NCBI RefSeq assembly: GCF_013116825.1
Contig: NZ_JABFNS010000004.1
Location: 80,104 to 144,103 of the forward strand
Direction of reading: 5' to 3'
Origin: Myxococcus xanthus
GTDB taxonomy: Bacteria > Myxococcota > Myxococcia > Myxococcales > Myxococcaceae
DNA: 64,000 bases
The notes under the pieces were generated by a model. The model saw nothing but the letters and a program-made list of their open reading frames with translations. It was not told where the DNA came from and did no database searches. Position numbers and translations under genes: made by a program. Below, in pieces: positions 8,515 to 24,220 of this stretch (its first letter is position 1; each line of letters starts with the position of its first letter).

Positions 8515-9642
8515 ATGGTCAGGATTCTTCATTCAGCGGATTGGCAGATGGGGCTCCGAGCCCGTCATGTGGCTCATGTCGCGGAGGACGTGCGGAAGGC
8601 GAGACTGGAGGCCGCGAGCAACGTCATCAGCGCGGCCAACCGGTCGAAGGTAGATGCCGTCGTCCTGGCGGGTGACATCTTCGAGCACAATATCGTCGAG
8701 GACCGTGTCGTCCATGCGGTCATCAAGGTGCTCGCGGGCTCTCTCGCGCCCGTGTACGTCCTGCCCGGCAACCACGATGCGCTGACGCCGGATGCCGTTT
8801 TCCGCCGGGCCTCCTGGAATCAGCGCCCGGATCACATCACCGTGCTGGATGGGAATGCGGCGGTGCCCATCCCGCACACCGATGCCGTGTTGCTCCCCGC
8901 GCCACTCCGCCAGAAGAAGGGTATGAAGGACCCCACCGCCGGCTGGGAGATGGCGTCCGGCCTGGACGCGATTCGCATCGGCGTGGCTCATGGCTCCCTG
9001 CGCATCGAAGGAAAGCACGCCGCGGACGACTTCCCCATCGCACTGGACGCGGCGGTCCGCGCTGGCCTCGACTACCTAGCCTTGGGGCACTGGCATGGGC
9101 AGTACGTCCATGACGTTCGTACGGCCTACTCGGGAGCCCACGAGACGACGAAGTTCGGTGAGGTGGGCTCGGGGCAGGCGCTGCTGGTGGAACTCTCGTC
9201 GCGGGGCGCCGTGCCCCGGCTGGAGCCGATTGCAACAGGGGCGCTGACCTGGAGGACGGTGGAGCTGGACCTGAGCCAGGGCCACGAGCCGGAGGTAGCT
9301 CGGGCTCGGGAGCTCGTGGCGCAGCTGGCGCGCCCCGAAAGGGCGCTGCTGCGCATTCACACCACGGGATTCTCTTCCGAGGACGCCTCATCAGGGTTGG
9401 ATGCGTTCCGTGAGGAGCTTCAGGGGGGAGGGCTTCTTCATGTCTGCATCGAGCGCGAGGACGTACCACGCGCGAAGGCAGAGGGGCGCCTCGCGGACAT
9501 CGCAGGTTCGAGCAGTCTGATCTCCTCGTTACTGGATGGGCTGAACAAACCGGCCGCAGTTGGACCAGGTGCCACGCCGGAGCCCGTCAGGACCGCGGCC
9601 AGACAGTTGCTGTCAGAGCTGGTGATGGAGGTGTGGAAATGA
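8515..9642 (+). CDS. SbcD-like DNA-repair exonuclease (metallophosphoesterase)
   Basis: 375 aa. Mre11/SbcD-type calcineurin-like phosphoesterase motifs appear in order: HSADWQMG (6-13), GDIFEHN, LPGNHD, VAHGS and LGHWHGQYVH. The first motif has Gln where most SbcD proteins have the metal-binding His (D-x-H). I recall the same ADWQ form in an actinobacterial SbcD-like subfamily, so it is probably a lineage feature rather than damage. The start MVRILHSADW is preceded by no strong Shine-Dalgarno. The stop overlaps the next start (ATGA), so the two genes are translationally coupled and should form a nuclease-ATPase complex acting on DNA ends or hairpins. Confidence 0.87.
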   Translation: MVRILHSADWQMGLRARHVAHVAEDVRKARLEAASNVISAANRSKVDAVVLAGDIFEHNIVEDRVVHAVIKVLAGSLAPVYVLPGNHDALTPDAVFRRASWNQRPDHITVLDGNAAVPIPHTDAVLLPAPLRQKKGMKDPTAGWEMASGLDAIRIGVAHGSLRIEGKHAADDFPIALDAAVRAGLDYLALGHWHGQYVHDVRTAYSGAHETTKFGEVGSGQALLVELSSRGAVPRLEPIATGALTWRTVELDLSQGHEPEVARARELVAQLARPERALLRIHTTGFSSEDASSGLDAFREELQGGGLLHVCIEREDVPRAKAEGRLADIAGSSSLISSLLDGLNKPAAVGPGATPEPVRTAARQLLSELVMEVWK

Positions 9643-12386
9643 TTTTGCGCAGGCTTTGCGTCCAGCACTTTCGCTGCTTCCGGAGCCCGGTGGATCTGCA
9701 AGGGCTGGGAACGGGCATCCATGTCATCCATGCGCCCAATGAGACGGGTAAGTCGAGCCTCATCCTGGCCGTCGCAAGGGCGCTGTTCGACCGCCACTCC
9801 ACGAAGGACCGAGAGATGAACCTGCTTCGTCCCTGGCAGACCAAGCTCTCTCCGCGAGTGAAGCTGGAGTTCGAGACGGCGGGGAAGCGCTACCGGCTTG
9901 AGAAGGCTTTCCTGGACGACGCCAGTAGCGTCCTGGATGAGTGGACGGGGAGTCGGTTCGAGCGGCTCGCTGAATCGCAAGAGGCGGATGCGTTGCTCCG
10001 AGGCTTCCTTGTCTCCAGCGTGCCCGGAAACGGCGTGACGAAGGTGGGCAACTGGGGCTTGGCCCGGTTGCTCTGGCTGAATCAGTCGGAAGAGCGCTAC
10101 GACCTGCCCGGCCTCGATACACCGCTCAAGGCCCGCCTCCTGGAGACGGTTGGAGTCGCCGCCCTGAGCAACGAGGAACAGTCCCTCCTGAAGGCAATGG
10201 AGGGGGCCTATCGCCGGTTCTTCACGCCCAAGACGGGAAAGCTCGTCACCGGAAGCGACCTCGATCGTGAGGGTGCTCGCATGCGGGAGTTGCGCGAGGA
10301 GGCAGCTCGGCTGACTCAGCGGTTGGCGGAGATCGAGCAGCTTGCCAGCGAGAGCATGGACCTCGGCCAGAAGCAGCTCTCCCTGGCGGAGGAACGGAGG
10401 ACCTATGAGCAGCGGCTCGCTAGCTTGCACGAGCGCATCGCGGAGGAGGAGAAGCTGGAGCAGCAGGCGGCGCTCCGGGAGAAGGACGTCGAGCGTCAAC
10501 GAAAAGAGTGGCAGTCGCTGGACCAGAAGCAGCGAGAGCTTCTCGCGCTCCAGCAGAAGGTGGTCCAGCAGGAGGACCTGCTGGCTCGCAACGAGCCCGC
10601 CTTGCAGGAGGCCCAGGGTCTCGTCCGGCGCGCCGAGGACGGGGCTCGCGAAGCACGCGAGCGACACAAGGCTCAGCAGGGGGAAATGGAACTGGCGGAG
10701 CAGCGCGTGGAACGAGGACGACTCCTCGAAGATGCGCGCGCTTCCCTGGCGGAGCAGCGGAAGCTGGACGGGCTCGTCAAGCAGGGGACGCGGGTGGAGA
10801 CGTCGGTGGAGAATGCCCGACGCAAGACTGCGGGACTGAAGGCGCTTCCAGATGCAGAGGTGAAGCGCGCCGAGGAGGTGCAGCGCAAGCTGACTCAGGC
10901 CCTGGACAGGCTGGACGCACAGGGGGTCGAGGTCTCCTTCACGGCCGAGGGCCCGCAGCGCATCGAGTGGGAGGCCCAGGGACACACCACACCGCACAAG
11001 CTCACCAGCGAGGAGCAGAAGGTCTTTTCGGGGGTGCGCGCTGGTGCACTGCGCATCAAGGGAGTGGGCGAAGTCCGCGTGCGTACCGCGGCCGAGGAGA
11101 TTGGCAAGCTCGAAGCGGAGGTCGAGAAGCACCGGAAGGATCTGGCGCGCCGCCTCCATGAGCACGGAGTCGATGATGTGGTGGGCCTGCGCGCGGCCTG
11201 GGCGTCCCAGCAGGCCGCGCTTCAGGAGCTGTCGAAGTACGAGGAGGCACGGAGCCAGTTCTTGGAGGACAACAAAGTCGAGAGCGTCGAGGTGCTCAGG
11301 GAACAGCAGCGTGAGCAGGCACGGAAGACGGGGGCACTAAGTGCCCAGCTCAATCTTTCGCGGGAGGAGCTACAGACCCACCCATTTCCCGAACTAAAGG
11401 CGCTGACGGAGGAACTCAAGGCCCGCAGGCAGGAGGTGAAGGCCCGGGACAAGGCGCGGGAGGAGGCGGAAGGGGCTCTCCGGAAGGCAGAGCAGCACCT
11501 GAAGGTCGTCACTCAGGGGCGCAATTCCGCGCAGGCTGCGGCCCAGGCGCTGGGCTTGGAGCTGAAGACCCAGCTCAACACCCTGGGCTTGTCGCTCGAA
11601 GGGCTGGGCGCGGAGGTAGAGCGGGGGGAGGCGGAGCTGAACCGTCTGGAGAACATGGTCAAGGGGCTCCGAGCGCAACTTCCCAGGCTGGAGGCACGCG
11701 CCACGGTCGAACGGAAGAAGCTGCAGGACACATTGGAGCGGATTGGAGACGAGGAGAAGAAGAACCAGGAGAAGCGCATCCGGGCGCAGGCGTTGCTCGA
11801 GCAGGCGGCTGCGGACGGTCTGTACTCGCGGCTCTGCGAGGCGGAGGAGAAGCTGGCGCTGGCGGAAGCCGCGTTCCAGCGACTGGAGACACGGGCCCGG
11901 GCCGCGGAGAGCCTCCGCGCCATGTCCCAGGCCTGGCAGGACCAGGTGACCCAGACGTTCCTGGCGCCCATCGAGCAGGAGATCCACTCCCGCCTTGCGT
12001 ATATCCGTGGAGGAGGGCGGTCCGAGCAAATCTTGCTGGACGCGGAGTTCAGCGAGGCACGGTTGCAGACGGCGGGGGGCCCCTGGCCGCTGGAGGGCTT
12101 CTCGTGGGGGATGCGGGAGCAGACCCTGTTCACTTTGAGGCTGGCGCTCGGGGAACTGCTGGCCAGAAAAGGGCCGCGGCCGGAGCCACAGCTCGTCGTC
12201 CTCGACGACGCACTGGTGAACACGGACGCGGCCCGGCACCAGCGCGCCCTAGAGGTCATCGAGAGCGCAGGGGACACGTTGCAGATTCTCATCCTCACTG
12301 CCTTCCCGGAGCGCTACCGGACTCTCCGGGGCGTGAAGGAGTTCGACCTGAGGGCCCTGGCTCAGGCGTCCTTGCCGTCTTCCTGA
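9639..12386 (+). CDS. SbcC-like AAA ATPase with long coiled coil
   Basis: 915 aa from the ATG at 9639, which overlaps the sbcD-like stop as ATGA. A GTG at 9633 is a poorer choice. It has the ABC/SMC split: Walker A APNETGKSS near residues 32-40, then a long Glu/Lys/Gln-rich heptad region from about residue 200 to 770 interrupted near the middle, then the C-terminal lobe with Walker B LVVLDDALVNTD. A Cys-x2-Cys zinc hook typical of Rad50/SbcC is not visible in the coiled coil. Partner of the upstream phosphoesterase. The pair may act in repair or against foreign DNA. Confidence 0.87.
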   Translation: MILRRLCVQHFRCFRSPVDLQGLGTGIHVIHAPNETGKSSLILAVARALFDRHSTKDREMNLLRPWQTKLSPRVKLEFETAGKRYRLEKAFLDDASSVLDEWTGSRFERLAESQEADALLRGFLVSSVPGNGVTKVGNWGLARLLWLNQSEERYDLPGLDTPLKARLLETVGVAALSNEEQSLLKAMEGAYRRFFTPKTGKLVTGSDLDREGARMRELREEAARLTQRLAEIEQLASESMDLGQKQLSLAEERRTYEQRLASLHERIAEEEKLEQQAALREKDVERQRKEWQSLDQKQRELLALQQKVVQQEDLLARNEPALQEAQGLVRRAEDGAREARERHKAQQGEMELAEQRVERGRLLEDARASLAEQRKLDGLVKQGTRVETSVENARRKTAGLKALPDAEVKRAEEVQRKLTQALDRLDAQGVEVSFTAEGPQRIEWEAQGHTTPHKLTSEEQKVFSGVRAGALRIKGVGEVRVRTAAEEIGKLEAEVEKHRKDLARRLHEHGVDDVVGLRAAWASQQAALQELSKYEEARSQFLEDNKVESVEVLREQQREQARKTGALSAQLNLSREELQTHPFPELKALTEELKARRQEVKARDKAREEAEGALRKAEQHLKVVTQGRNSAQAAAQALGLELKTQLNTLGLSLEGLGAEVERGEAELNRLENMVKGLRAQLPRLEARATVERKKLQDTLERIGDEEKKNQEKRIRAQALLEQAAADGLYSRLCEAEEKLALAEAAFQRLETRARAAESLRAMSQAWQDQVTQTFLAPIEQEIHSRLAYIRGGGRSEQILLDAEFSEARLQTAGGPWPLEGFSWGMREQTLFTLRLALGELLARKGPRPEPQLVVLDDALVNTDAARHQRALEVIESAGDTLQILILTAFPERYRTLRGVKEFDLRALAQASLPSS

Positions 12387-12432
12387 CCCGAAAGCAAGTC
12401 ATTCAACCCCGCTCGCCCGTGCTGACCTGTCG

Positions 12433-12575
12433 CTAGTCGAAGGCGCGCACGGCCAGCTCCTTCGCCATCTCGACGAAGAGGCGCAGCGGCTCGGAGCGCT
12501 GCGCACGGCTGGGGTAGAAGAGAAAGAAGCTAGGGCCCTCGTCGAAGCCCTCGGCCACGACATCCACGAAACAAC
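12433..12575 (-). pseudogene. LysR-family regulator, C-terminal fragment
   Basis: The minus strand encodes about 47 residues ending EGPSFFLFYPSRAQRSEPLR then LFVEMAKELAVRAFD-stop, a standard LysR C-terminus. The upstream part is gone: coding similarity stops where the alcohol-dehydrogenase fragment begins. The 3' end matches the second LysR fragment near 8.15-8.22 kb. Confidence 0.65.
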
Positions 12576-12650
12576 GAGGCCTACGAGCGGGTGCTCAAGA
12601 GAGATGTCCGCTACCGCTTCGTCATCGACATTGCGAGCCTGAAGGCCTGA
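12570..12650 (+). pseudogene. Zinc-type alcohol dehydrogenase, last 26 residues
   Basis: The plus strand encodes NNEAYERVLKRDVRYRFVID then IASLKA-stop. This matches the C-terminal helix and strand of NAD(P)-dependent zinc alcohol dehydrogenases (EAYERV...YRFVID). Only this end remains. Confidence 0.6.
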
Positions 12651-12775
12651 CACGCGCGTCCGCTGCCAGTTCTCCCCCCGACGTTCCGTGAACCACTCCG
12701 CGACACCGAACGCGCCATGCCCTGGCTGCGCTCGAAGGCACACCGCATCCCCATCTCCTTTCCCGCTCGGCGGAA

Positions 12776-13024
12776 CTCAGCGGCCAGGCGGCACCCGGGG
12801 TGTCGTCCGGGCAGGCCATGGCCGCCATGCAGGAACGGGCCGCGCAGGTGTTGCCACCGGGCACGAGCAACGTGGTGCCACTCATTCTGGCCAAGGGCGC
12901 TGGAGCGGCGGCACGCAACAGCCTGGCCACGGCCGTCCTCGGCGACATGTTGGTTGTCCACCGTGGTCATCCGGGTCTTCATCCCCAGCCTGTACGTGCT
13001 CACGCAGAAGCTGCGCGGTGAAAA
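12776..13024 (+). pseudogene. RND (AcrB/HAE1) efflux pump, deleted and frameshifted remnant
   Basis: Coding similarity to inner-membrane RND transporters in three pieces: GQAAPGVSSGQAMAAMQE, then after a large internal deletion VPLILAKGAGAAARNSLATA and VLGDMLVV, then after a frameshift FIPSLYVLTQKLRGE, the usual C-terminal helix. About 200 residues are missing between the first two pieces. The following bases to 13266 show nothing I recognise apart from a short hydrophobic minus-strand frame. Confidence 0.62.
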
Positions 13025-13266
13025 TCCAGGTGCCAGCGAGATGACGAGGATGAGGAGCAGTCCTCGGAGCATGCGCATCCATGACGCGTGCCTTCCCACG
13101 ACGTCACCGCGGTTGCTCGCCGCGTCGGGGCGGTCGAGCAGCGCGTCGGATTCTTCAGCGTGCCTTCAAGGCCTATCGCCGCATCGGCGTGTAGTCGCGG
13201 GCGATGGCGGTGCGTACTTCTCTTCGTAGACGCGGGACGCTGCGTCCCGAAGCCAGGAGAATGAAG

Positions 13267-14007
13267 ATGTCGAACATTCAAGGGAAGGTCGTCGTCATCA
13301 CGGGGGCCAGCAGCGGGCTGGGCGAGGAGACCGCCCGCCACCTCGCTTCCCGTGGCGCGAAGGTGTTCCTCGGCGCGCGGCGAACGGACAGGCTCGCCGC
13401 CGTTGTGGCGGACATCGAGCGGGGAGGGGGCCAGGCGAGTGCCCGTGCGGTGGATGTCACGAAGCGAGCCGAGGTCACGGCGTTCATCCAGGCCGCGGTC
13501 GACAGGTTCGGACGCATCGACGTCCTGGTGAACAATGCGGGCCTGATGTCGCTCGCGCCGGTGGCGAAGACGCTGGTGGACGAGTGGGACCGGATGGTCG
13601 ACACCAACATCAAGGGTGTCCTCTACGGCATCGCCGCGGCGCTCCCGGTGTTCCAGCGGCAGAACAGCGGCCACTTCATCAACATCTCCTCAGTGGCGGG
13701 GCACAAGGTCAGCATGGGGGCCGCGGTGTACGCCGGCACCAAGTTCGCTGTGCGCGCCATCTCTGAAGGTCTGCGACAGGAGGTGGGTGGTTCCATCCGC
13801 ACGACCATCATCTCCCCGGGGGCGGTGCAGTCGGAGCTGCCGATGGGGAGCTCGGACCCGGAGACCGCCGCCAGCGTGAAGGAGATGTACCAGCAGTTGG
13901 CGATTCCCGCGGACTCCGTCGCGAGGGCCATCGCCTTCGCCATCGAGCAACCCGCCGACGTGGACATCAACGAGGTACTGCTGCGTCCCACGAAGCAGGT
14001 GCTGTGA
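13267..14007 (+). CDS. Short-chain dehydrogenase/reductase (SDR)
   Basis: 246 aa from the ATG at 13267, which lies 8 nt after AGGAG (13254-13258). An ATG at 13261 is too close to that site. Classical [11 protein letters not shown] cofactor motif (12-19), NNAG (89-92), Ser142, and YAGTK with Tyr155 and Lys159. It should bind NADP(H) or NAD(H) through the Rossmann fold. The basic residues after the second strand (ARRTDR) favour NADP. The substrate is unknown; many close relatives are annotated only as SDR oxidoreductases. It is intact although it follows a row of gene fragments. Confidence 0.9.
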   Translation: MSNIQGKVVVITGASSGLGEETARHLASRGAKVFLGARRTDRLAAVVADIERGGGQASARAVDVTKRAEVTAFIQAAVDRFGRIDVLVNNAGLMSLAPVAKTLVDEWDRMVDTNIKGVLYGIAAALPVFQRQNSGHFINISSVAGHKVSMGAAVYAGTKFAVRAISEGLRQEVGGSIRTTIISPGAVQSELPMGSSDPETAASVKEMYQQLAIPADSVARAIAFAIEQPADVDINEVLLRPTKQVL

Positions 14008-14064
14008 GTCCTCACACCAGAATCGAAAAGGTGATGAGCAGAAGGGGCCGGGTGGACTGCCACG

Positions 14065-16034
14065 CTAGCGGCGCCAGGGGTCGCGGGCGCCGTCAGCGGA
14101 GCCCAGGGGCGTGGTGCGGAGTTCAGAGGGGGGCTCGCGGCCCTGCTTCCGGTACTCATGCACGAGCGCCTCGATGATGTCCGGTGGTTGGATGGCGCGA
14201 CCCGCCTCACGCGCGATGAGCGCGGCCGTCAGCACCACGTTGCGAATCTGCCCTCCGGCCAGGTCCGCCGTCGCCGCCAGTCGGTTCAACTCCTTGGCGG
14301 GGAGTTCGTGCGCCATGCCCAGATGCGTGGTCCAGAGCGCGCGCCGCTCGGAGGGGCCGGGCAGGGTGAAGTCGATGATGGCATCGAGGCGGCGCGTAAA
14401 GGCTGAATCGAACCGGCTCTTGCTGTTGCTGGTCAGGATGGCCACGCCGTCGAAGGCCTCGATTCGCTGGAGCAGGTAGTTCGTCTGTGCGTTGGCGAAG
14501 CGGTCGTTCGAGTCCTTCACGTCGGTGCGCTTGGCGAAGAGCGAATCCGCTTCATCGAAGAGCAGCACCAGGTCGGCATGCTCGGCCCGCGCGAAGAGCT
14601 GCGAGAGGTTCTTCTCCGTCTCGCCGATGTACTTGCTCGTCACGGACGCCAGGTCCACGCGGTAGAGCGGCAGTCCGAGTTTCGTGGCCAGCCATCCCGC
14701 GGCGAGCGTCTTGCCCGTGCCCGACGCCCCCATGAAGAGTGCCCGGACACCCGCGCGATAGCGCACTGTCGCGGAGGGGCCCAGGCCGTGGACCAGATCG
14801 TCCCGCGCGCGGCACCGCGCCAGGAGGAGCTCCAGTTCTCGTTTCACCTGGGGCACGAGGACGATGGCGTCGTCGTGGATGGCGTCCATCAAGGGCTCCG
14901 CGAGCGTGCTCATGCCCTCGGATTCCGCCTCCCAGGCCGCCGCGAGCACGTCTTGCAACTCGGGCGCCTGCCGCCCGTCCAGCTCCGCCTTCTGCCGGGC
15001 CAGCCGGCCAAGCTGGGCAATCCGCCCTGCGCCCTGACGGTGCCGTCGGGCCAGCTCCTCGGCGAGGTCCGGTGCGCCCAGTGAGGACTCCCACAGCGCC
15101 CGCCGTTCCTCGCTGGGAGGTCGCGGAACGGACCAGCGCAACACCGCGCGGTCCGCCGCGTCGAGCGTGCCCTCGGGGCCGGTGATGGCTAGCACGGGGC
15201 CGTCGTAGTACGGCACGTTGGGAATCACCTTCCGTTCGCCGGGCGCGAGGTCGTGGACATGAATGGGAAGCAGTCCTCGCTGAATCAGGAAGGGCCCCAA
15301 TCCCCGCTGTAGCTCTGCTCCGAGGAAGAGAGGGGCTCGTCCGAGCGTCATGGCGACCGCCGCCGCCACGGTGCGGGTCTCAGAAACCGACGTGCCGCGC
15401 AGCACGAGCGTCGACCGAGGCGAGCCTGCGAGAAAGCGCGCATGCCGGTGCACGCCATCCATGAGGGAGGGAGGCAGCGGTACATCCATGAGGTGGGCCG
15501 AGCCGAGCGTTGCCCCAGGCCAGGTGACGTCGTGCTCGGACAGCGCCAGGAGGAGCGGCAGCGGCATGGCCAGCGTCTGCTCGCACAGCGGCAGGTCCTC
15601 CCGGAGGCGCGTCAGCAGTCCACTGCCCAGGGCCGCTCCGGCGGTGAGGAGGCGCAGGGCCTCCTGGTCTCCGGAAGCAGCCGGCGCCAGCGCGCTGGAA
15701 ACCAGTCCCAACGTTGGCCGGGAGGCCCCCACGGGTGTTTGAAGGTACGCGACGGCACGGCCCACCATCGGGTCCTCCTCGACGGCGGCGACCAGGGCCA
15801 CTGCCAGGAGCTCCACCAGGGAGAGCCCGAGCGCTTCGCCAAGCATGACGAGTCCGGCATCCTCGGAGCCCGGACGTGTGCGGCGCTCCCGTGCGCGAGC
15901 GACCCAGTCCCGCCCCGTTGCATCCAGGTGCTGTCGCAGGAAGCGCAGCTCGATGGCCTCTCCATCCCCCGCGCCCTCTTGGGTGAGGGCCAACGCCGCG
16001 AGGACCGTGGTGCGAAGGGGCAGGGAGGGCGTCG

Positions 16035-16038
<4 letters not shown>
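14065..16038 (-). CDS. eCIS AAA+ ATPase (Afp15/Pvc15-like)
   Basis: 657 aa. One C-terminal AAA+ domain: Walker A GASGTGKT near residue 435, Walker B LVLLFDEAD near 494, sensor ILTSNSK and arginine-finger region FTRRLD. The N-terminal 400 residues are a poorly conserved helical domain. Every eCIS locus of the Afp/PVC type carries one such ATPase, thought to act in assembly or remodelling rather than as a structural part. It is the last gene of the - strand block, and its ATG overlaps the previous stop (ATGA). Confidence 0.88.
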
Positions 16039-22339
<6,301 letters not shown>

Positions 22340-24193
22340 TCAGCTCCGCAGCGCCAGGAACGCCTCGTCGAGCGACACGCCTTCATCCAGCAGCTTCTTC
22401 AGCTCCGTCACGAACGTGGCGTAGGCCGCGGCGGTGAGCGTCATCACGTAGGCCCCGATGTCCGGCATCCGGTAGGACGCAGCCAGGGTGGCCAGCGGCA
22501 CGTTCAGGAGGCTGGGTGTCGCCTCGAGCCTCGCCAGCCCCTGCTTGACGGTGGCAGGGAAGCGGTTGAGCGCGGCCATGTATTCCTTGTGCTGGAGGCG
22601 CTCCAGCCGCAGCGTGGCGGAGGCCAGGCCCGCGAACTGCCACCGCGTGGTTCCGTGGGCGAGCGTGTTGAGCACGGGAACGAGCTGGCCAATGGCCATG
22701 GCGGTGCCGCGCTGGGGCAGGGTGGAGAACTCGTCATAGAGCTCCGCCTGCCGGAGCTTCTTCACGAGCTCCTCGAAGTGCTGCTCGCCGTCGTGGTCCT
22801 CCGGCTCAGGCAGCGGCTGGCCCGCCGCGGAGTGGCGGTGCGGCAGGCTGCGCCGGCAGGCATACCAGAGGGTCCTCGAGCTGGAGAGCAGCTCGCTCCA
22901 CGCCGCCTCCACCAGGTCTGTCACGGGCGCTTCTGGCACGGGCTGGACCTGCCAGCGGCGCGTGAGGTCCAGCAGGGCATGCGCGGGCAGTCGCCGCGCC
23001 ACCTGTCCCACCGCCGCCGCCCGCAGCTTGAGCGGCGCGGCGCGCAGCACCTCGCGGAGGCCCTCCAGGCGCTGCGCCATTCCATGGCGCGCCACGGGCA
23101 CCATCACCAGGATTGACACCGACTCCAGGGCCTCGCCCGTCTGCGTGAGGTCGATGGGGGGCAGTTGCAGGGACTCGTCGAGGATGGCGCCGAGCTCGTC
23201 CTCGGCCACCACCGTCAGCTCGACGTCCACTTCGGGCGGGAAGTAGAACTCCGTGAGGCTGCCCGCCTCAATGGCCGCCGCGGGCAGGGTCCCCGCGGCG
23301 GGCAGCGTGAAGAAGTGCTCGCTCGCGAGGAACCGCTCGCTCTGACCCGCCGCGCGACGCGCCTGGAGCACCTCCTTCAGGTGTTGCTGATATTGAAGCG
23401 CGTGGGCTTCACGCAGCTCCCGTGAGGCAATGCCGAAGCCCACCACGCTGCGTTGTTCGGCGCCCACCTCTCGCCGCACCAGGAAGGTGTCCAGCCAGCG
23501 GAGGGTGCCTCGGTCCAAGGCCAGCATCGCCAGCGGCAGCGCGTCCACGGGGAGGTTCCGCATCCCCGCACCGGCGAAGACTTCATGGGCCGCGCGGCCG
23601 CGGCGCGTCTCGAAGGTGCCGCCGCCCACCGGGTCTGGGTAGGGGATGAGCGTCAGCGCCACCGCCTCGATGATGTCGCCGTCCTGCGTGGTCCGCGCGG
23701 CGCCCAGCGACGTGGGGTACGAGGCCACCGGGTTCGCCGTGTACTCCACGGGGCGCAGCACCAGCACGTACAACCCAGAGCGGCTCCGCGCCAGCTCGCG
23801 CGGCACGGGGGCGAGTCCGAAGGCCGCGTCCAGCCGTTGAATCTCCGGGATGTCGTCCAGGCGGATGCCCGTCAAGTCACGAGGCACGACCACCAATTCG
23901 CCGCCGGGTGTCAGCCCATGGCCCAGGCGGACGGTGAGCGTCGTCCGGTCCTGGCTGGGCGTGACGGTCAGCCCGTTCATCACCCCGGTGCCATTGGCGC
24001 GTGAGAGGTCGGCCTGCCGCGTGAGGAAGTAGTTCTGCTCCCGGGTGAGGTCCTTCGCGGTGAGGAAGCGCCCGTCGAAGAAGAAGGAGCGCACGCGCCG
24101 GTCGTCGTGCACCATTGCCCGGGCGGTCTCCAGCGCTTGTGCCGTCTCCCAGGTGAGCTTCTCCCGGGCGGGTCCACTGGTTGGGTTGAACAC
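22340..24193 (-). CDS. eCIS accessory protein with shared FF.GR.L...EQ motif
   Basis: 617 aa from a GTG preceded by GGGG at suitable distance. Residues about 37-78 read SFFFDGRFLTAKDLTREQNY and TGVMNGLTV, the same N-terminal pattern as its two neighbours. The rest is mixed alpha/beta, then largely helical after residue 330, with no catalytic motif, signal peptide or membrane segment. I do not know a function. Proteins with this N-terminus recur in eCIS and phage-tail-like clusters near baseplate genes, so a baseplate-associated structural part is the most likely role. Confidence 0.6.
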   Translation of the reverse strand: MFNPTSGPAREKLTWETAQALETARAMVHDDRRVRSFFFDGRFLTAKDLTREQNYFLTRQADLSRANGTGVMNGLTVTPSQDRTTLTVRLGHGLTPGGELVVVPRDLTGIRLDDIPEIQRLDAAFGLAPVPRELARSRSGLYVLVLRPVEYTANPVASYPTSLGAARTTQDGDIIEAVALTLIPYPDPVGGGTFETRRGRAAHEVFAGAGMRNLPVDALPLAMLALDRGTLRWLDTFLVRREVGAEQRSVVGFGIASRELREAHALQYQQHLKEVLQARRAAGQSERFLASEHFFTLPAAGTLPAAAIEAGSLTEFYFPPEVDVELTVVAEDELGAILDESLQLPPIDLTQTGEALESVSILVMVPVARHGMAQRLEGLREVLRAAPLKLRAAAVGQVARRLPAHALLDLTRRWQVQPVPEAPVTDLVEAAWSELLSSSRTLWYACRRSLPHRHSAAGQPLPEPEDHDGEQHFEELVKKLRQAELYDEFSTLPQRGTAMAIGQLVPVLNTLAHGTTRWQFAGLASATLRLERLQHKEYMAALNRFPATVKQGLARLEATPSLLNVPLATLAASYRMPDIGAYVMTLTAAAYATFVTELKKLLDEGVSLDEAFLALRS

Positions 24194-24220
24194 GGTTATC
24201 CCCCTTCGAGAGAGTCGGGC

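Noticed and set aside
13000..13099. Minus-strand signal-peptide-like start (MRMLRGLLLILVISLAPGF)
   Set aside because: The frame beyond it runs into the RND fragment shadow and no coherent protein follows; at most another gene remnant.
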